From NCBI RefSeq assembly GCF_016808335.1, contig NC_053143.1:55737339-55801338 (forward strand): a DNA stretch of 64,000 nt, read 5' to 3'. This DNA comes from Panicum virgatum (Eukaryota > Streptophyta > Magnoliopsida > Poales > Poaceae). Position 1 is the stretch's first letter. Every line of letters starts with the position of its first letter. Below the pieces are notes generated by a model. It was not told the origin of the DNA. It did no database searches and saw only the letters and a list, made by a program, of their open reading frames with translations. A program made the translations under genes and the position numbers. Shown here in pieces: positions 21,499 to 34,849 of the stretch.

Positions 21499-23524
21499 CC
21501 ACCCCTCTTGCCCCGCAGGTAAGTTACTCCCAAACCAAAATGACCTAATTAGTAAGCCAAGACCGTCACATTCTAGTCTTGTGGTTGCGCGGTTGTCCCA
21601 GATTGTCGCTCTATGAACTGGTCCTTATGGAGAGTGGCCAACCAAGCACTAAGTACCGTGCTGGCCCCCTATACCATGTTTCTAACAAAAACATATTTTA
21701 AAGAGACGTACACCACTCAAGCACACAGCACAGAGGGTATGCTCTAGAAATTAAGTTGCATAAGACCATTAATCAAAATTAATTAAAAGGACCATAAATA
21801 TGTGTGAGAGCACAGCACCTAGCACAACTAACCAAAATGCAACCCAAGGTAATTATATAAAGGATAAAGTGGCTAGGAAATCCTTATAGGCATACAGTAT
21901 TTAAATGCAGTTTGAAATTGTATTTAAGTGTGATAGGAAATCATGTTATACTTGCCTTCCTCAAAGTTCTCCTCCTGCTGCTCGAACTACTTTGAAGAAG
22001 GTGGCTCTGGGTACTCCTCCGGTGGCTCGAAGTCTAACCACGATCGCAACACCAAAACAAGAGCAGCACATACACATACATGCAAACAAGAGCAAAGGCT
22101 AAGAAACAGCACATCAACACATAAAAATAGTGCAGAAAACGAGGCTAGAACTATTCTACGCGTCACAACGATCGCGTGGGCACGAAAACCACCTAAAACG
22201 GAGCTAGAACGCGAAAACTAGGGCTAAAACAAGGTCCAGGGACTAAACTGCGAGAAAAACTGTGGTTCCAGGGGGTTATGCGCAAAAACCAAGGGCTTAC
22301 GTGCAAAACTAAAAAGATCCGAGGGCTGACGTGCAAAAAGACTTGGGCTGGACTGCGGGCACAAAAACTGGAAAGATCAGGGGCCTAAGCATTAAAAACA
22401 GGACCTATCTGGGAATACTTTTGAACTGGCTAGGACTGTGGGTTGATTTTGAAAAAGCTCAGGGTCTCTTTCGCAATGTTCTGGCTGAACCGGTATCTAA
22501 GGATAAGGGCCATCGCATCTGGATCTCACTATCCGGACCCGATCTGAAACCGGATCTAATCTTGAGCGTTGGCGTCGGATCTAACGGACTGGACCTGATC
22601 GGTGGGGGGTGGATGTGATCTGTTGGATCTAGATTGGATGGCTCAGGATGAAGGGGTACGTTGATCTAATCTGGAGTGCTCAAATCAGATCTAACGGCTC
22701 AGGTTCGATGGCTCTCAGATCTAATCCTGCGCGTCTACTCGGGATCGAACGGCTGGGATCCATCCCGTGCACGGGGCGGCGGTGCTCGTCCGCCGGCGGT
22801 TCTGTCCACGGCAGCGCGGCACAGGTCTCGCTGGAGTTCACCGTTCTCGGAGCTCCGGGGGTCGATTCGGCTGGGGTTTGGGTCAGGCGTGATCTACGCA
22901 GCATGCGTGATCCACCTGTGCACTCAGGTCGGGGGATCAACGCTCGGGACGGCGTGCGCGGCGGCGGGGGCAGTTCTGCGTGGTGGCGCTCACCGGCGTG
23001 TAGCGTGTAGGGTATTCTGGGGCTCGGGCGCGTGTGCAAAAGGGGCAGGGAGCGCGCGCAGGGCTAAAGCAAAACGAAACAGAGGTTGTGCAGGGCTGGG
23101 GTACACTACAGAGGTTCCGCCATGGCGGAGCTGCGGCGAGGGTCGTCGGTGTCTGGTGTTCGGGCACCTAGGGTGCGGCACGGGTCCTAGAACCTAACGC
23201 AAAGGACAGAGGGGACCGAGGTGGTGCCCACCTAGGCTCGAACATGAGCTGTGACAGCGTGCAGGGGCGTCGATGTAGAAGTCCTGCGGCGGTGCAAGGC
23301 GAGGCTAGGAGGTGAGCTCGATGCAGGGGTACTCCAGGCGTCTGGAACCTATGATCCGGTCCGTGCGTGATCTGTGGAGGTGTAAAACAGGTCAGGGCGA
23401 CCTGTGATTCGCCGGCGGCGAGGAATTGCTGCGGCGCGCAGGATTACCTGTGATGGCGCTCCAGCGGAATTCCGACACAGGCGAGGTCCGGGGTCGGGGT
23501 AGCAAGCTCGGGGGCGGTCCTGGG

Positions 23525-24905
23525 TGTAGGGATATGGGGACGGAAAACAAAAAAAATTTCTACCCCATAACCAGGAACTACTGCAGTTATAGATCACGGG
23601 ATTACCACTAGACGCGCGGATGCGGAACTTCTATCGCACGTCGATGTAGTCGAACAGATGGAAGCCGGCAGTGCAGTTGCGAGAACCTCCTCACATGCGG
23701 CTCGTCCTTGTGCCGCAGATGCAGCACCTCCAAGGTATCCACCCGTATGGGAAGAAGCGTCGCGATCCGGATTGCTAGATCCACGAAGGCGACCTAGGGC
23801 CTGGGCGTGAATGAGGGGGGCGGCTACTGTTCACGCCCGGCACTGTTCACGCCCGGTACTGTAGCACGCGGTAGTGTAGCATCGGCCAGGAAAGAGCTTC
23901 AGGGTTTTCCTTGGCCTCCCCCCTTTGCTTATATAGCCCCGGGGTGCCCCCTTTGATGGGCTTGGGCGCCCCCTAATGGGCTTGCCCTAGGGTGGCCCCC
24001 TTAATGGGCTTCTCCATTGAGGCCCATTAGTGTAACTAAGCCTAGTCTAATTTTGATCTCATCTTTATTAGGCTTCTTTCCCTTAAGTGTGTGACCCTAT
24101 GGGCTCACGCACGAATAGACATGGCCCGAGTACTCTTACTCGGCCCAATAGTAGACAGCGGCCTCTAGCAAGACATGTCAACTCCTATGCACACATAAAG
24201 ATCATATCAGACAAGCCGTCACAATGTCATATACATGCTGTTCCTTTTGCCTCACGATATTTGGTCTAGCTCCGAGCTGACCTCTCTTTCTCGATGCTGT
24301 GATTCAGATCCTTGGTTAACACTTAACCTTGGCATGACCATGCACTTCTTGATCAGACTCACTCGAGTGGCCCAGAAATATCTCTCTCAGGTAGAGAGGG
24401 GCAAATCCCTTGTTGACTGACCAAGACTCACAGCATGCTTCTTGACAAACCCGAAAACCACCTTTATAACTACCCAGTTACGGAGCAGCGTTTGATGGCT
24501 CCTAAATAAGTCGGTTCACATCTTGAGTACATGCGACAATCTCAGGTTTATGGACACAGCGTACATATTGTGTAATGAGAAATCACCATCTCTCGTGTTG
24601 GGTCAGTCCAGTCTCATGTCCTACATGAGCCCACATTATTAGTTTGACATCTCCATATCCATGACTTGTGAAACATAATCATCAACTAATACATTGCTAG
24701 TCTAATATTCATTTATTTCCTCACATGAACTCCAACTAGGAACATCTTTAGAATAACCATACAAGAAAAGAGTTTCACAGACAATTCACATAATTGTAAA
24801 TCAATACAAGTTACCTTTCATGGATATTCAAGGAACACTTTTTTAATCATGAATACATGGAAATATAATCATCTCTATGATTGCCTCTAGGTCATATTTC
24901 CAACA
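23525..24905 (-). mobile_element. Solo LTR, Angela-like Ty1/copia
   Basis: The minus strand begins TGTTGGAAATATGACCTAGA, close to the well-known start of cereal Angela/BARE-type LTRs, and ends CCATATCCCTACA. TSD CTGGG at 23520-23524 and 24906-24910; the right LTR shows the empty site near 37697. Length 1381. A TATA-like GCTATATAAGC lies near 23927 on the minus strand. Confidence 0.88.
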
Positions 24906-25807
24906 CTGGGCACGGGGCGGAGCTGCTGCGCGGCTCTAGCGAAGCTATGGTGCGGCGGAGCAAGGCGGGCGTGATGCTGGGGTGTAGTGGCGGTGGTGGC
25001 GTGGCGAGTTAGGGTTCAGAGAGGGCCGGGATTGCTATTTGTAGGGCAGCGGCAGTGACCTGGGCGTGCGTGCCCGGGATGGAAGGCCGGCGAGGATCGC
25101 GGGCGGTGCTGCCCTACGGGGAAAACGGATTGCGCTGACGGTGCTGCGTGATCCGAGCTCGGGTGTTGCTTCTAGAAGGACTGCGCAAGCTGACGAGCGG
25201 GACACAGTCTCGGGGTTGGTCCTCGGGGCAGCGGGGGTCGGGAAGGTCCACGGGCAGTGGGGGTCGGGCGAGGTGGAGCAGGGGGCTCTCGGCGCGGGGA
25301 AGAAAGGAAGGAAGGAGGAGGGAAGGTGCTGACCGGTGGGCCGGGGCTGTCAGACACAGAGCGGGGGTGGGGCGACGCGCGGGTGTTGCGGGGGGGGGGG
25401 CTGACATGCGGGGCTCGCATGTCAGTGGGGGCGCGCGCGCGGAGCGGACCGAGCAGAGCTGGGCTGAGGTGGCGAAGCATGGAGCTGGGCCGGAGTGGGT
25501 GCTGGTGCGCTGGGCCGAATGGAGGGAAAAGGGCTTCCTGCGGTTTGGGTTTAGGCCCGATTGAGGTTTCCTTCTTTTCTTTTTCAAACACCACTCAAAC
25601 TAATTTGAATTCAAACACTATGCACTCAACCAAATAAAACTTATACACCAGCATGAATGCACAAATACATTTAAACCTAGAAAAATTTTAATTCCTTGTG
25701 AAAAACAATTAGATTAAATGCAAGCTAAGCAAAATTAAACCTTAGGAAAACAAAGGAAGCGAATTATCTTTATTACAAAAGCTGGAAATTTACATTAGGG
25801 TGTTACA

Positions 25808-25822
25808 ACTCATACCCCCTTA
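25808..25822 (-). promoter_or_regulatory. Polypurine tract of the chromovirus
   Basis: The minus strand reads TAAGGGGGTATGAGT immediately before the LTR start TGTAACACCC: the plus-strand primer site, adjacent to the 3' LTR of the complete unit. Confidence 0.75.
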
Positions 25823-25851
25823 CAAGAATCTCGTCCCGAGATTCAGATAGG

Positions 25852-28800
25852 CTAGCTAGCAAAGAGATCTAGGTAGGTTTTCGTCAGCTCATCTTCTCGC
25901 TCCCATATAGCCTCATCCTCAGTGTGGTGGCTCCACTGAACTCTGCACATTCGGATCTTCCTGTTCCGGGTAACCCTCTCAGATGTCTCCAATATCTTCA
26001 CTGGATGCTCTGTATAGGTCAGATCCTCCTGCACATCTAACCCTTCCAGCGGTGCTTGCTCCTCTGGCACTCTCAAGCACTTCTTCAGCTAGGAGACATG
26101 GAATACATTGTGCACTCTTGAGAGGTTGGGAGGTAACTCCAAGCGATATGCTACCTTACGCTTCCGTTCCAACACCTTGAACGGACCAATGTATCTAGGA
26201 GCTAGCTTCCCCTTCACATTAAACCTGCGGATTCCTCTCATCGGGGAGACCTTCAAATATATATGATCACCCACTGCAAAGGTCAAGTCCCGTCGATGGA
26301 CATCCGCGTAGCTCTTCTGACGGGTCTGAGCAACTCTCAGATTCTCCCGTACCTGCTGTACTAGCTGCTCTGCATCCTCAATAATATCTGGACCGAATAC
26401 CTGCTTATCGCCAATCTGATCCCAATACAGCGGAGTTCTACACTTCCGACCATACAACACCTCAAAAGGTGACTTCTTGAGACTGGCCTGATAGCTATTG
26501 TTGTACGAGAACTCTGCAAATGGCAGGCACTTGTCCCAGCTAGTACCATACTGGATAGCGCAAGCTCGCAGCATATCCTCCAACACTTGGTTGGTCCTCT
26601 CTGTCTGCCCATCTGTTCAAGGATGATAGGCGGTACTAAATCGCAACTTCATATCCAAAGAGTCATGGAGCTGCTCCCAGAACCGTGATGTGAACTGAGA
26701 TCCTCTGTCAGGTATGATCTTCTTGGGCACACCATGCAGACAGACAATCCTGGAAATGTACAACTCAGCAAGTCTGGCACCGGAGTAAGTAGTGTTCATT
26801 GGAATGAAGTGGGCAACCTTCGTCAGTCGATCCACTACTACCCATATAGAGTTGTACCCTTTTTGAGTACGAGGCAATCTCACAATGAAGTCCATAGTGA
26901 TTTCTTCCCTTTTCCACTCTGGAATCTTCAGCGGCTGCAATAGACCTGCTGGCCTCTAATGCTCTGCTTTGACACGCTGACAAGTGTCACAGATAGACAC
27001 GTACTCTGCCACTGAACGCTTCATCCCATTCCACCAGAAGCGTTCCTTGAGGTCATAATATATCTTCGTGCTGCCCGGAAGAATGGAATACGTTGTATCG
27101 TGAGCCTCACTTAGGATCAGCTTCCTGAGATCCTTCACATCTGGTATGCAGATCTGGTTCTTGTACCACAAGGTCCCCTGATCATCCTCTCTGAAATGAG
27201 GGGCTTTGCCGACCTTGAGTAACTCTCGGATCTCCTGCAGCTTCTTATCTTCTTTCTGATGCTGCCTGATCTCTGCCTCGAGAGTGGGTTCTGCCTTGAA
27301 TGCTGCACTCGAAGTATGGTGCAAGAACCCCAGACTAAGGTGCTCAAACTCTTCGCATAACTCTTGAGGCATCTAGAAAGCCACGGCCATGTTAACATAA
27401 CTCTTCCTGCTCAGAGCATCTGCTACAACATTGGCCTAGCCCGGATGATAGTGAATCTCCAGGTCATAATCCTTGACTAGCTCGAGCCATCTTCTCTGTC
27501 GCATGTTCAGCTCATTCTGTGTGAAAATATACTTGAGGCTCTTGTGATCGGTGTAAATGTCACACCTCTGGTCATACAAGTAATGCCTCCAAATCTTTAG
27601 AGCATGCACAACTGCGGCTAACTCAAGATCATGAGTGGGATAATTCAACTCATGTCGACGCAACTGCCGTGAAGCATAAGCAATTACTCTGCCCTCCTGC
27701 ATCAGGACACATCCGAGACCATCCTTCGAGGCATCACAATAAATGGTGAACCTCTTGCTCTGGTCTGGCAGAGTAAGGACTGGTGCAGTAGTTAGCCTCT
27801 TCTTCAACTCATCGAAGGCCATCTGATGCTCATCAGTCCATCTGAAATCCACACTCTTCTCTAGCAAGGAAGTCAGGGGCTTCATGATCTTGGAGAAATT
27901 TTCAATGAATCTCCGATAATATCCAGCTAAGCCCAAGAAAGATCGGACTTCCTTCACCGTATACGGCACCTTCCAGTCAATCACATCCTTTACCTTGCTG
28001 GGGTCCACCGCAATACCTCCCTTCGAGATGATATGACCGAGGAATGGAACCTCGTCAATCCAGAACTCACACTTGCTAAATTTGGCATACAGCTTTGTGC
28101 TCCCTCAATCTCTGCAATACAAGCTTCAGATGCACTTCATGCTCTGCCTCTGACTTGGAATAGATTAGGATATCATCAATGAAAATCACCACAAAGGTGT
28201 CCAGATAATCCATGAAAACCTTATTCATCAGATGCATGAAAAAAAGCCGGGGCATTGGTCAAGCTGAAAGACATGACCGTATACTCATAGAGCCCATACT
28301 TGCAGGTGAATGCCGTCTTCGGGATATTCTCGAGGCGAATCTTCAGCTGGTGATAGCCTGAACGCGTATCGATCTTCGAGAACACACAAGCACCCTGGAG
28401 CTGATCAAAGAGATCCTCAATACGGGGCAATGGATGCTTGTTCTTGATGGTGACTGCATTCATATCCCGATAGTCGACACACATTCTCTTCGCGCCATCC
28501 TTCTTCTCTACAAGCATCACAGGAAATGCCCAAGGAGAGAAGCTGTGGCGGATATAGCCCTTGGCTAGCAACTCATCTATCGTCTTCTTGACTTCTTCAT
28601 GTTCTACTGGTGCCATACGATAGGGGCGCTTCAAAATGGGAGCTGTACCAGGCAAGAGATCAATAGAAAACTCAATGTCGCGATCTGGCGGCATACCTAG
28701 TAAATCATCCGGAAAGACATCCGGGAATTCAGACACCACGCGAATACCGTCCGTGGGTCTAGCCTCCATCTGATGAAGACATCCAGAAGGCTCTGAAGCA

Positions 28801-29180
28801 CTGACTGTGACCTGCTGCCCATCAGGTGCTGACAAGTGTACTGTCCGCCGAGCACAATCAATTCTGATTCCCTATCTGGTAAGGGTCTCCATGCCCAATA
28901 TGACATCAATGCCCACGGAGTCGATGACAATCAGACCAGTGTGGAACTCTACCCATTTTATGAGAACACTAATCCTGGAGCATACGGAGCATGTGTGGAT
29001 TTTGCCTCCAGGTGTGGTAACTACCATGGGTGCCCTCATTCAAGAAACTGGAATACCGTGTTGCTCGGTAAATGTCTTGGTAATGAAAGAATGTGTAGCA
29101 GCGGTATCAAAAAGAACTGTAGCAGGGTGAGAGTTGACCATAAACATACCAATGACCACGTTGAGAGCCTCAGCCACTGA
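25852..29180 (-). pseudogene. Chromovirus pol: PR-RT-RNase H-integrase-chromodomain
   Basis: Order from high to low coordinates: protease with VLFDTAATHSFI (about 29085; the usual D-S/T-G reads D-T-A, a likely Gly loss); reverse transcriptase (28835-28070) with [30 protein letters not shown] and the catalytic FIDDILIYS near 28160; RNase H (28008-27440) with [16 protein letters not shown]; integrase zinc finger (27372-26956, ending CDTCQRVKAEH) and core (26940-26620) with TMDFIVRLPRT and DRGSQFTS; then the C-terminal chromodomain (26076-25852) with VQWSHHTEDEAIWERED. The chromodomain steers integration to marked chromatin in this clade. TAG/TGA stops near 27437, 27375, 26953, 26615 and 26087 and a net frameshift at about 28090-28240 disable it. 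All blocks except RT share one frame, so decay is moderate. Confidence 0.9.
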
Positions 29181-29554
29181 CTCGGCCGTCACGTGGTTCA
29201 CCCTGCCTTGTGCTGGCGCCCTAGGCTGAGCTGGGAGTCCCTGTTGTCCTGGCTGAGCTCTCTGGGGCCAAGAGCTGGCGTAGGGGCAAGAGCTGGCATA
29301 GTGTCCTGGATCGCCACAGTGGTAGCACACAAGTGCTGGTCCTTGTGGCCCGGCATGAGGAGGAGGAACTCCCTGCGGTGGAGCTGGTGGAGCCGGTGGA
29401 GCTGGTGGAGCTAAGCGCACCGGAGGTGCTGGCAACCTCTGGCCCTGTCCCGCCTGCTGCTGCTGTGGACGAGGCGGGTACTGCTGTTGGCGCGGCTGGT
29501 ACTACTGAGGTGGACGCGCCTGGTACTGCTGCTGCTGCTACGGGTGCTGGTACC
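29181..29554 (-). pseudogene. Chromovirus gag C-terminus with CCHC zinc knuckle
   Basis: Encodes an Ala/Pro-rich linker and one CCHC knuckle, CYHCGDPGHYASSC (about 29280-29325), the RNA-binding part of gag, running on toward protease in the same frame. It is the continuation of the gag copy at 33424, separated from it by the 3.9-kb solo LTR insertion at 29555. The (GGTGGAGCT)n stretch at 29378-29412 encodes the Ala-Pro-Pro repeat. Confidence 0.85.
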
Positions 29555-32500
29555 TGTAGCAGGACCACCCAAATTAAACCGGCTTAAGTGCACTAACTAT
29601 CATCTTAATGGTTAATCAAGTTACCATGCACTTAAAGCGGTGTAATCCGAACGTCTGTCGGGTTAAGGATCGAAAAACACTGGAAGTCTCGCACGAAGAC
29701 GAGCACAGATGATTACAAGCAGACAAAAGTTCTCAAACTTAATTTACAAAGTGAAGTTTTACAAACTAGTTTACGAAAAATATCAGAGTTCAAAATGCAG
29801 CGGAAATTAAATAAAAGTTTAGTTTAGAAAAACAACGATGACTATGATGACGTGAGGACGTCACATCGAGCCCACCGATGTGAATCCTAGTTAGCTCCAG
29901 CCAGCAGTAGTTACCTGAAAACAGGGTGACTACAAACCCCGAGTATACTAATACTCAGCAAGGCTTACCCGACATGGTTATACTTAGCCCACTATCTAGA
30001 CATGAGAGCTTTTTGGCTCTGGAGTTTATTTTGCGGAAAACCTACTAATAGTGGATCCTTACTTTCAATGTTTTAGCTCAAATTTAATTTCACAAGTACC
30101 AACTAGATTTGTCTGAATATCTAAAGCAAGCATGGTTGATCACATTATATTTTCCAAGAGTATCATAAATATATCTCATCACATTGTCATTCTCGTTCCA
30201 CTTGTTTACTATGATGTGACAGAGAGATCAAGGCTCTCATAACCGCGAGTCACGGTGAGTCAATCCGATTTAACCTTGCAAGCTGGACCTAACTCACACG
30301 ACACATAAAAACCATGCCGGGCCACACGCGTCAGCTGTTCCCATCATTACCACGACATTTGAACTATGCCTGCTAAAACCCAGGTGAAGAGCCCCTCACG
30401 GTGAACTCCCGGAGAACCCGGAGGCGACATCCAATCCAACACCCGCCATCATCCCACGCCCAGCGTAGCAAGACGGAATTCAAAGTGTCGTCGTAAAGCG
30501 GTACACAGTTTACCGGTTTCGACTACCTCCTACTTCCGGTATGTGGTTAGTACTGTTCAATCCTTGATCAATAGTGCCAACAACGGTACGGTCCTCAATC
30601 GACATAGGCAGAGGTCCACTTTCCATACATTCCATATCCATCATCCAATTCCTCTCCGCCTGGTCTCCATTTTTCTTTTCTCACATATTCATTCTCAAAC
30701 CACTTTATCATAAGTAACAAGTACCTATAACTCGTGAGTGACAGGAATCACTCGACTTCTACCGAGTCCTAATTAATCATTGCAATACTAACGACCTGCA
30801 CACTAGTAGAGTAACTAAGAAAACCTAGGGATCATGCATCTATGGTTCCAATCAACTCCTAGAAACATAAATGCACAATAATTATATAATAAACATTGAA
30901 TACTGAAATTAAGAGTTATGCTCCGGGGCTTGCCTAGGAGTAACACTAAGTTAGTGTTGGTTAGATGATATTCGCTTGGCGAGCAGCTTCCTTTGGTCCT
31001 GCACATCGGGATCCATCCGTCCATCTTCTAGATGCGTCCACCAGTACACCATCTTCTGGCTCGGCTCCAACTTTATCCTTTAGTTCCACGCGTCGCGCAT
31101 CTAGCGTACCTAGATGAGATGCAACGATGCAAGCACACGGGCTTAAGGAAACACCACATGATGCATTTAAAAATCACACAGAGGCAAGTATAAGGTCACA
31201 ATTGCGTGGGCGCTCATGATGCAAAGCAATGTAACGCGATTAAAAGAAAGACATGCCTAGACAATCATTTATCGAGTAAGCACCGCAAACAAGTTCACAA
31301 GGCAAAAACGGGTTGGTGCTACAACACGAGAGTTCACTCAATTTATTTTAGCCTGCAGTGTTTCCTTCCAAAAACCATTAGTAAACTCATTTAGAAAAGT
31401 CAAGTTATAAATCAAGAAGGATTAACTATAGATTTTATTTAACTCAACAAGCAAACATAAGCAAGGTGAATAAACACAAACCATATTCTGGTCCTAAATG
31501 GGTTAACATGACTTACATAGGAACAAGAATTAGCTATTGAAATTAACATGTAGGAAAACACATCTTAGTAACACACAAAATGAAAACTATATCTAGGAAC
31601 CAAACAAATGCAACAACTTGACATGCAGTAAGGATCTGATAGCACAGATTAACTCGCATGATAAAACACTGATAAGGAGAGTAAAAACAATTTACCAACA
31701 TTTATTGCTAACATAAAGGATTTATTTTAGCCTCAACAAGACAAACTGAACAAAAATAGATTTACAAACATACACATAGTTTCTGGGCACGAAATTTTTA
31801 CAGTGAACTAAACATGCAAAGGGTAAGCTACTTCATAAATTTCATAATTTTTTGAGTTCCAGAACTGCAAATATTAAATAAGCAAGCTAAAACAAGCATT
31901 ACTCATGATTAAATCAATATATCATAAAAACATTAAACAAACAGCAGGTTAAATATTTTTCCTAAGTTCTACATGCCAAAATAAAGCTAACCCAACTATA
32001 ATTAAATTTTACCATTTTTCTACTATTTACTATACATTTTCAAAGCTTGCAATGACTTAAAATAACATTTAAACTAGAGCAAAAACTATTTAGAAAATGA
32101 AGATCAACATGTAAGAAAGGTTGTAGATCTTAGAACAAAGAATCTAACAAATTTTAGTTTGCATTTTTCTGATTTTTCTATGATTTACTACGATTTTCCA
32201 AAGTTTCAGCCAAAAATTTCAAAAAGGTCCAGCGCGACACTATTCATCTGAGTCATGGTTTGTGCAGTTAGGCCCCTGGAAAAGTTTCAATTCTTGTGTG
32301 GAGCCCCTGGTCACGATTTTTGGAACAGAGGAGGCTCGGGGAGCTCGATTCCGGCGATGGGGTGCTTCCTAGCGGCGAGGGAGAGGTGGTGGAGCATGAG
32401 GGACACGAGAACTACCTCTGGGTGGTCTCGGTTGATGCCGGGGGTGGCCGGAGGAGGGCCGGCGATGGGAGCAGTTCCACGGGTGGCCATGGCGGCGGCG

Positions 32501-33418
32501 TGTGGTGGCGGCCCGGCAAGGGGTGCCTGGGGCAGCACGAACCCACGACCAGGGCGGAGCTGGGGCGCGCCGTGGCACGGAGCAGGGTGGCGTGCGTGCG
32601 GCCCGCGGCGAGCGGCAGCATGGCGGCGGCGACGGCGCCATGAATGAGCATGGAAACTCGTGGAATGCAATGGAACATGGAGAGCACGAGCTTCAGCAAA
32701 TCGAGATGAGTCGATTCTAGCTGTCGGTTGGTGGAAACTGTGGCCGGGAGTTGGAGTTCGGCAGTGGCCTGAGTTTCGACAAAACTTTAATGGAGGCCGG
32801 CGGTACAGGGGTGTTGATTCCGACCGGGGTAGGGTGCGGCCGGGCTCGGGGATGGCCGACGGAGGTGGAGGGCGAGTTAGAGAGGCTTGGGGCGCGAGGA
32901 ATCGAGGCGCAGGACGGCGGGAGCTGGCCGGCGCAGCGTCGGCGACGGGGCTCTGCTCGGCTCGAGCCAGAGGAAGAAGAGAAAGGAAGGAAGAAGAAGA
33001 GAAGGCACCCGGGGCGGAGGGGATAAGGTCGTGCGTGAGGGTTAAGGCCGAGCGCGACGTGGAGGGCGAGGATCGCCGGCACGCAATGCATGGAGTCGTC
33101 GGCGCCGGGTCGCGATATGGGCGGCGTGGCACAGTAGAGCACAGTGACGAGTTTGAATGAATTTGGCTCACTTTTGACCATCCAAAACTCAAAATTTCAT
33201 ATAGAAATTTGAAATTCGGCCGAAACAAAAGTTGTAGAGGAAGGAAGGATCTACAACTTTGATATTGGGCAAAACTTGATTTGAGGCTTGAATTAGAGGG
33301 AAAAATGCGATGGAACTCAGCTAAAGTGGAATATACTATGCAAACTCTGTTAACGCTAATGACAAGTTTAGGCTCGAGATTAACGAGTAAGCATGAAATT
33401 AACACCTGGGGTGTTACA
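29555..33418 (-). mobile_element. Solo LTR of a third long-LTR Ty3 family, inside gag
   Basis: Plus strand TGTAGCAGGACC...GGGGTGTTACA, with TSD GTACC at 29550-29554 and 33419-33423. Length 3864. The internal 32240-33130 block is GC-rich and yields long but meaningless frames; the rest is AT-rich. It splits gag between its core and the zinc knuckle. Confidence 0.88.
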
Positions 33419-33423
33419 GTACC

Positions 33424-34315
33424 GAGACCGTGTGTTGCTGCTGGATGCAGCGGGAGCCATCTCCCTCTTCTTGTCCTCAATCTCCCGGCGCTTGCGCTCG
33501 GTGTTGAGGGCAGCATCAACCAACTTGTTGAAGTCGTCGAAGCGGTAGTTCAGGAGCGCGTACTGAATGTGATCATTCAGACCCTCTCGGAAGTGCTCCT
33601 GCTTGTCGCCATCAACGGCGACGTCTCCAGGGGCATAGCGAGCAAGCTGGAGGAAGCGGTCACAGTACTCCATCACCGTCATAGCTCCCTGAAGAGAAAA
33701 ACAAGGATATATGGAGATGAATTAACAAGGTATGAGGATAGATAAAATGATTTAGATTAAAAGAAAATGCTGAAAAGGATTTATGTCTTGATTTACCTGA
33801 TTAAAAGAAAGGAACTCCTTATGCTTCGTCTTCGTGACTCCAGCGGGGACGTGGTGGCTCCAAAAGCGCTCCCGGAACTGGACTCAGGAGAGAGTGTCAC
33901 GGTCCTGCGCCGGGTAGGACTCCCACCAGTCGAGAGTGGAGCCTCGCAGCTGCCCTGCTGCATAAAGGACTCGCTCGCGATCGTTGCACTGAGCGATCTC
34001 CAGCTGACGCTCCACTGCACGGAGCCAGTCGTCGGCCTGGATAGGGTCAGCCACGTGAGAAAACGTCGGCGGGTGGCCCTTCAGGAAGTTCGCGCGCCTG
34101 TCGCGGATCTACTGCGGTGGTGGAGGTGGAGGCTGTGCGTGAGCCTGCTGCAGTGCCTGAACCGTAGTGGTCAGGGTCGCCATCATCTGCATCTGGAGTT
34201 GGAAGAACTGCTCCAGAGTCAAGGGAGGCGGCATCGGTAACGGCTGGTCGGCACCCTGGTTAGTCTGCCCCTGCGGCTGCTGGCCAGTGCCGGTCCTCCT
34301 TCGGTTCACCAGCTG
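33424..34315 (-). pseudogene. Chromovirus gag, right copy, with 108-nt intron
   Basis: Same gag as at 16403-17334. Exon 1 (about 34315-33797) has NRRRTGTGQQPQGQ, a Pro run, HPPTFSHVADPIQADDWL and HVPAGVTKTKHKEFLSFNQ; the intron is 33796-33689 (GTAAAT...CTTCAG); exon 2 resumes at GAMTVMEYCDRFLQL and runs to the solo LTR insertion at 33423, then continues at 29554. The expected ATG is changed (GTG context at the start) and TAG codons interrupt exon 1 (after PPPPPPQ and after RDTLS). Intron length and position are identical to the left copy, while its sequence differs at several sites, so it is an inherited family feature, not a local accident. Confidence 0.85.
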
Positions 34316-34828
34316 AATTGAACAAAGATTCCTGAGTGATAGATATTGTAGATTATCGAAAAGAAATTCTGGAATGATAAAGTAGAAAGAACAGAGTGAT
34401 TGGTTGTACCCTCAACGATCTAACTCATTTTATTAATTAATTCAAGTTTAACTTAAAAGATGATTTCTTTTAAACATGTTCAACAACTAGACTATGCAAT
34501 CAACCAAAAAGCCAACTCATACGTGTTTGCATAAAACAAGCATACAAGATTCACATTTTAGCCGAGCTTAGCACACGACTCGACTAACACAACGCGTTGG
34601 AAGCGTTCTAGATTACTTTTACAAAGGTAGCCTAAACTTATGGGGTCAGTCAGCTGAGAATGGCCAAAACCTACCGAAAGAACTAGAGAGATTGAGTGAA
34701 TTAAAATTTTTGGACTCAAGGAAAATAGATAGGAGCAAAAATAAATTTTTATTTTTGTTCAGCAAGCAAGGCACAGATAAGAAGTTCTAAATTCGACCAG
34801 TTCTAACTAGGCTTTCGTCCTACAGTCG

Positions 34829-34846
34829 ACACGGCTTTTATACCAA
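34829..34846 (-). promoter_or_regulatory. Decayed primer binding site
   Basis: Equivalent of the initiator-Met tRNA site at 17851, with TGGTATCAGAG changed to TGGTATAAAAG on the minus strand. Confidence 0.75.
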
Positions 34847-34849
34847 TTC

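Larger units (their letters stand above)
17873..25807 (-). repeat. Middle LTR, split by two nested solo LTRs
   Basis: Runs TGTCACACCC...GGGTGTTACA on the plus strand. Without the insertions at 18726-21498 and 23525-24905 it is about 3.8 kb, like the right LTR. It serves both as 5' LTR for the left unit (primer site at 17851) and as 3' LTR for the right unit (polypurine tract at 25808). Contains a GC-rich block of about 1 kb whose long open frames on both strands are compositional. Confidence 0.88.

Noticed and set aside
22648..23197. Overlapping long frames on both strands of the middle LTR
   Set aside because: Mirror frames in the GC-rich LTR block, repeated in the right LTR at 36859-37360; no codon bias or domain.
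25066..25637. Several 80-157-codon frames in the LTR
   Set aside because: GC-rich LTR artefacts on both strands.
32311..33519. 402-codon minus-strand frame
   Set aside because: Crosses the solo LTR end into gag in another frame and follows GC-rich composition; Ser/Pro/Arg-rich with no domain.
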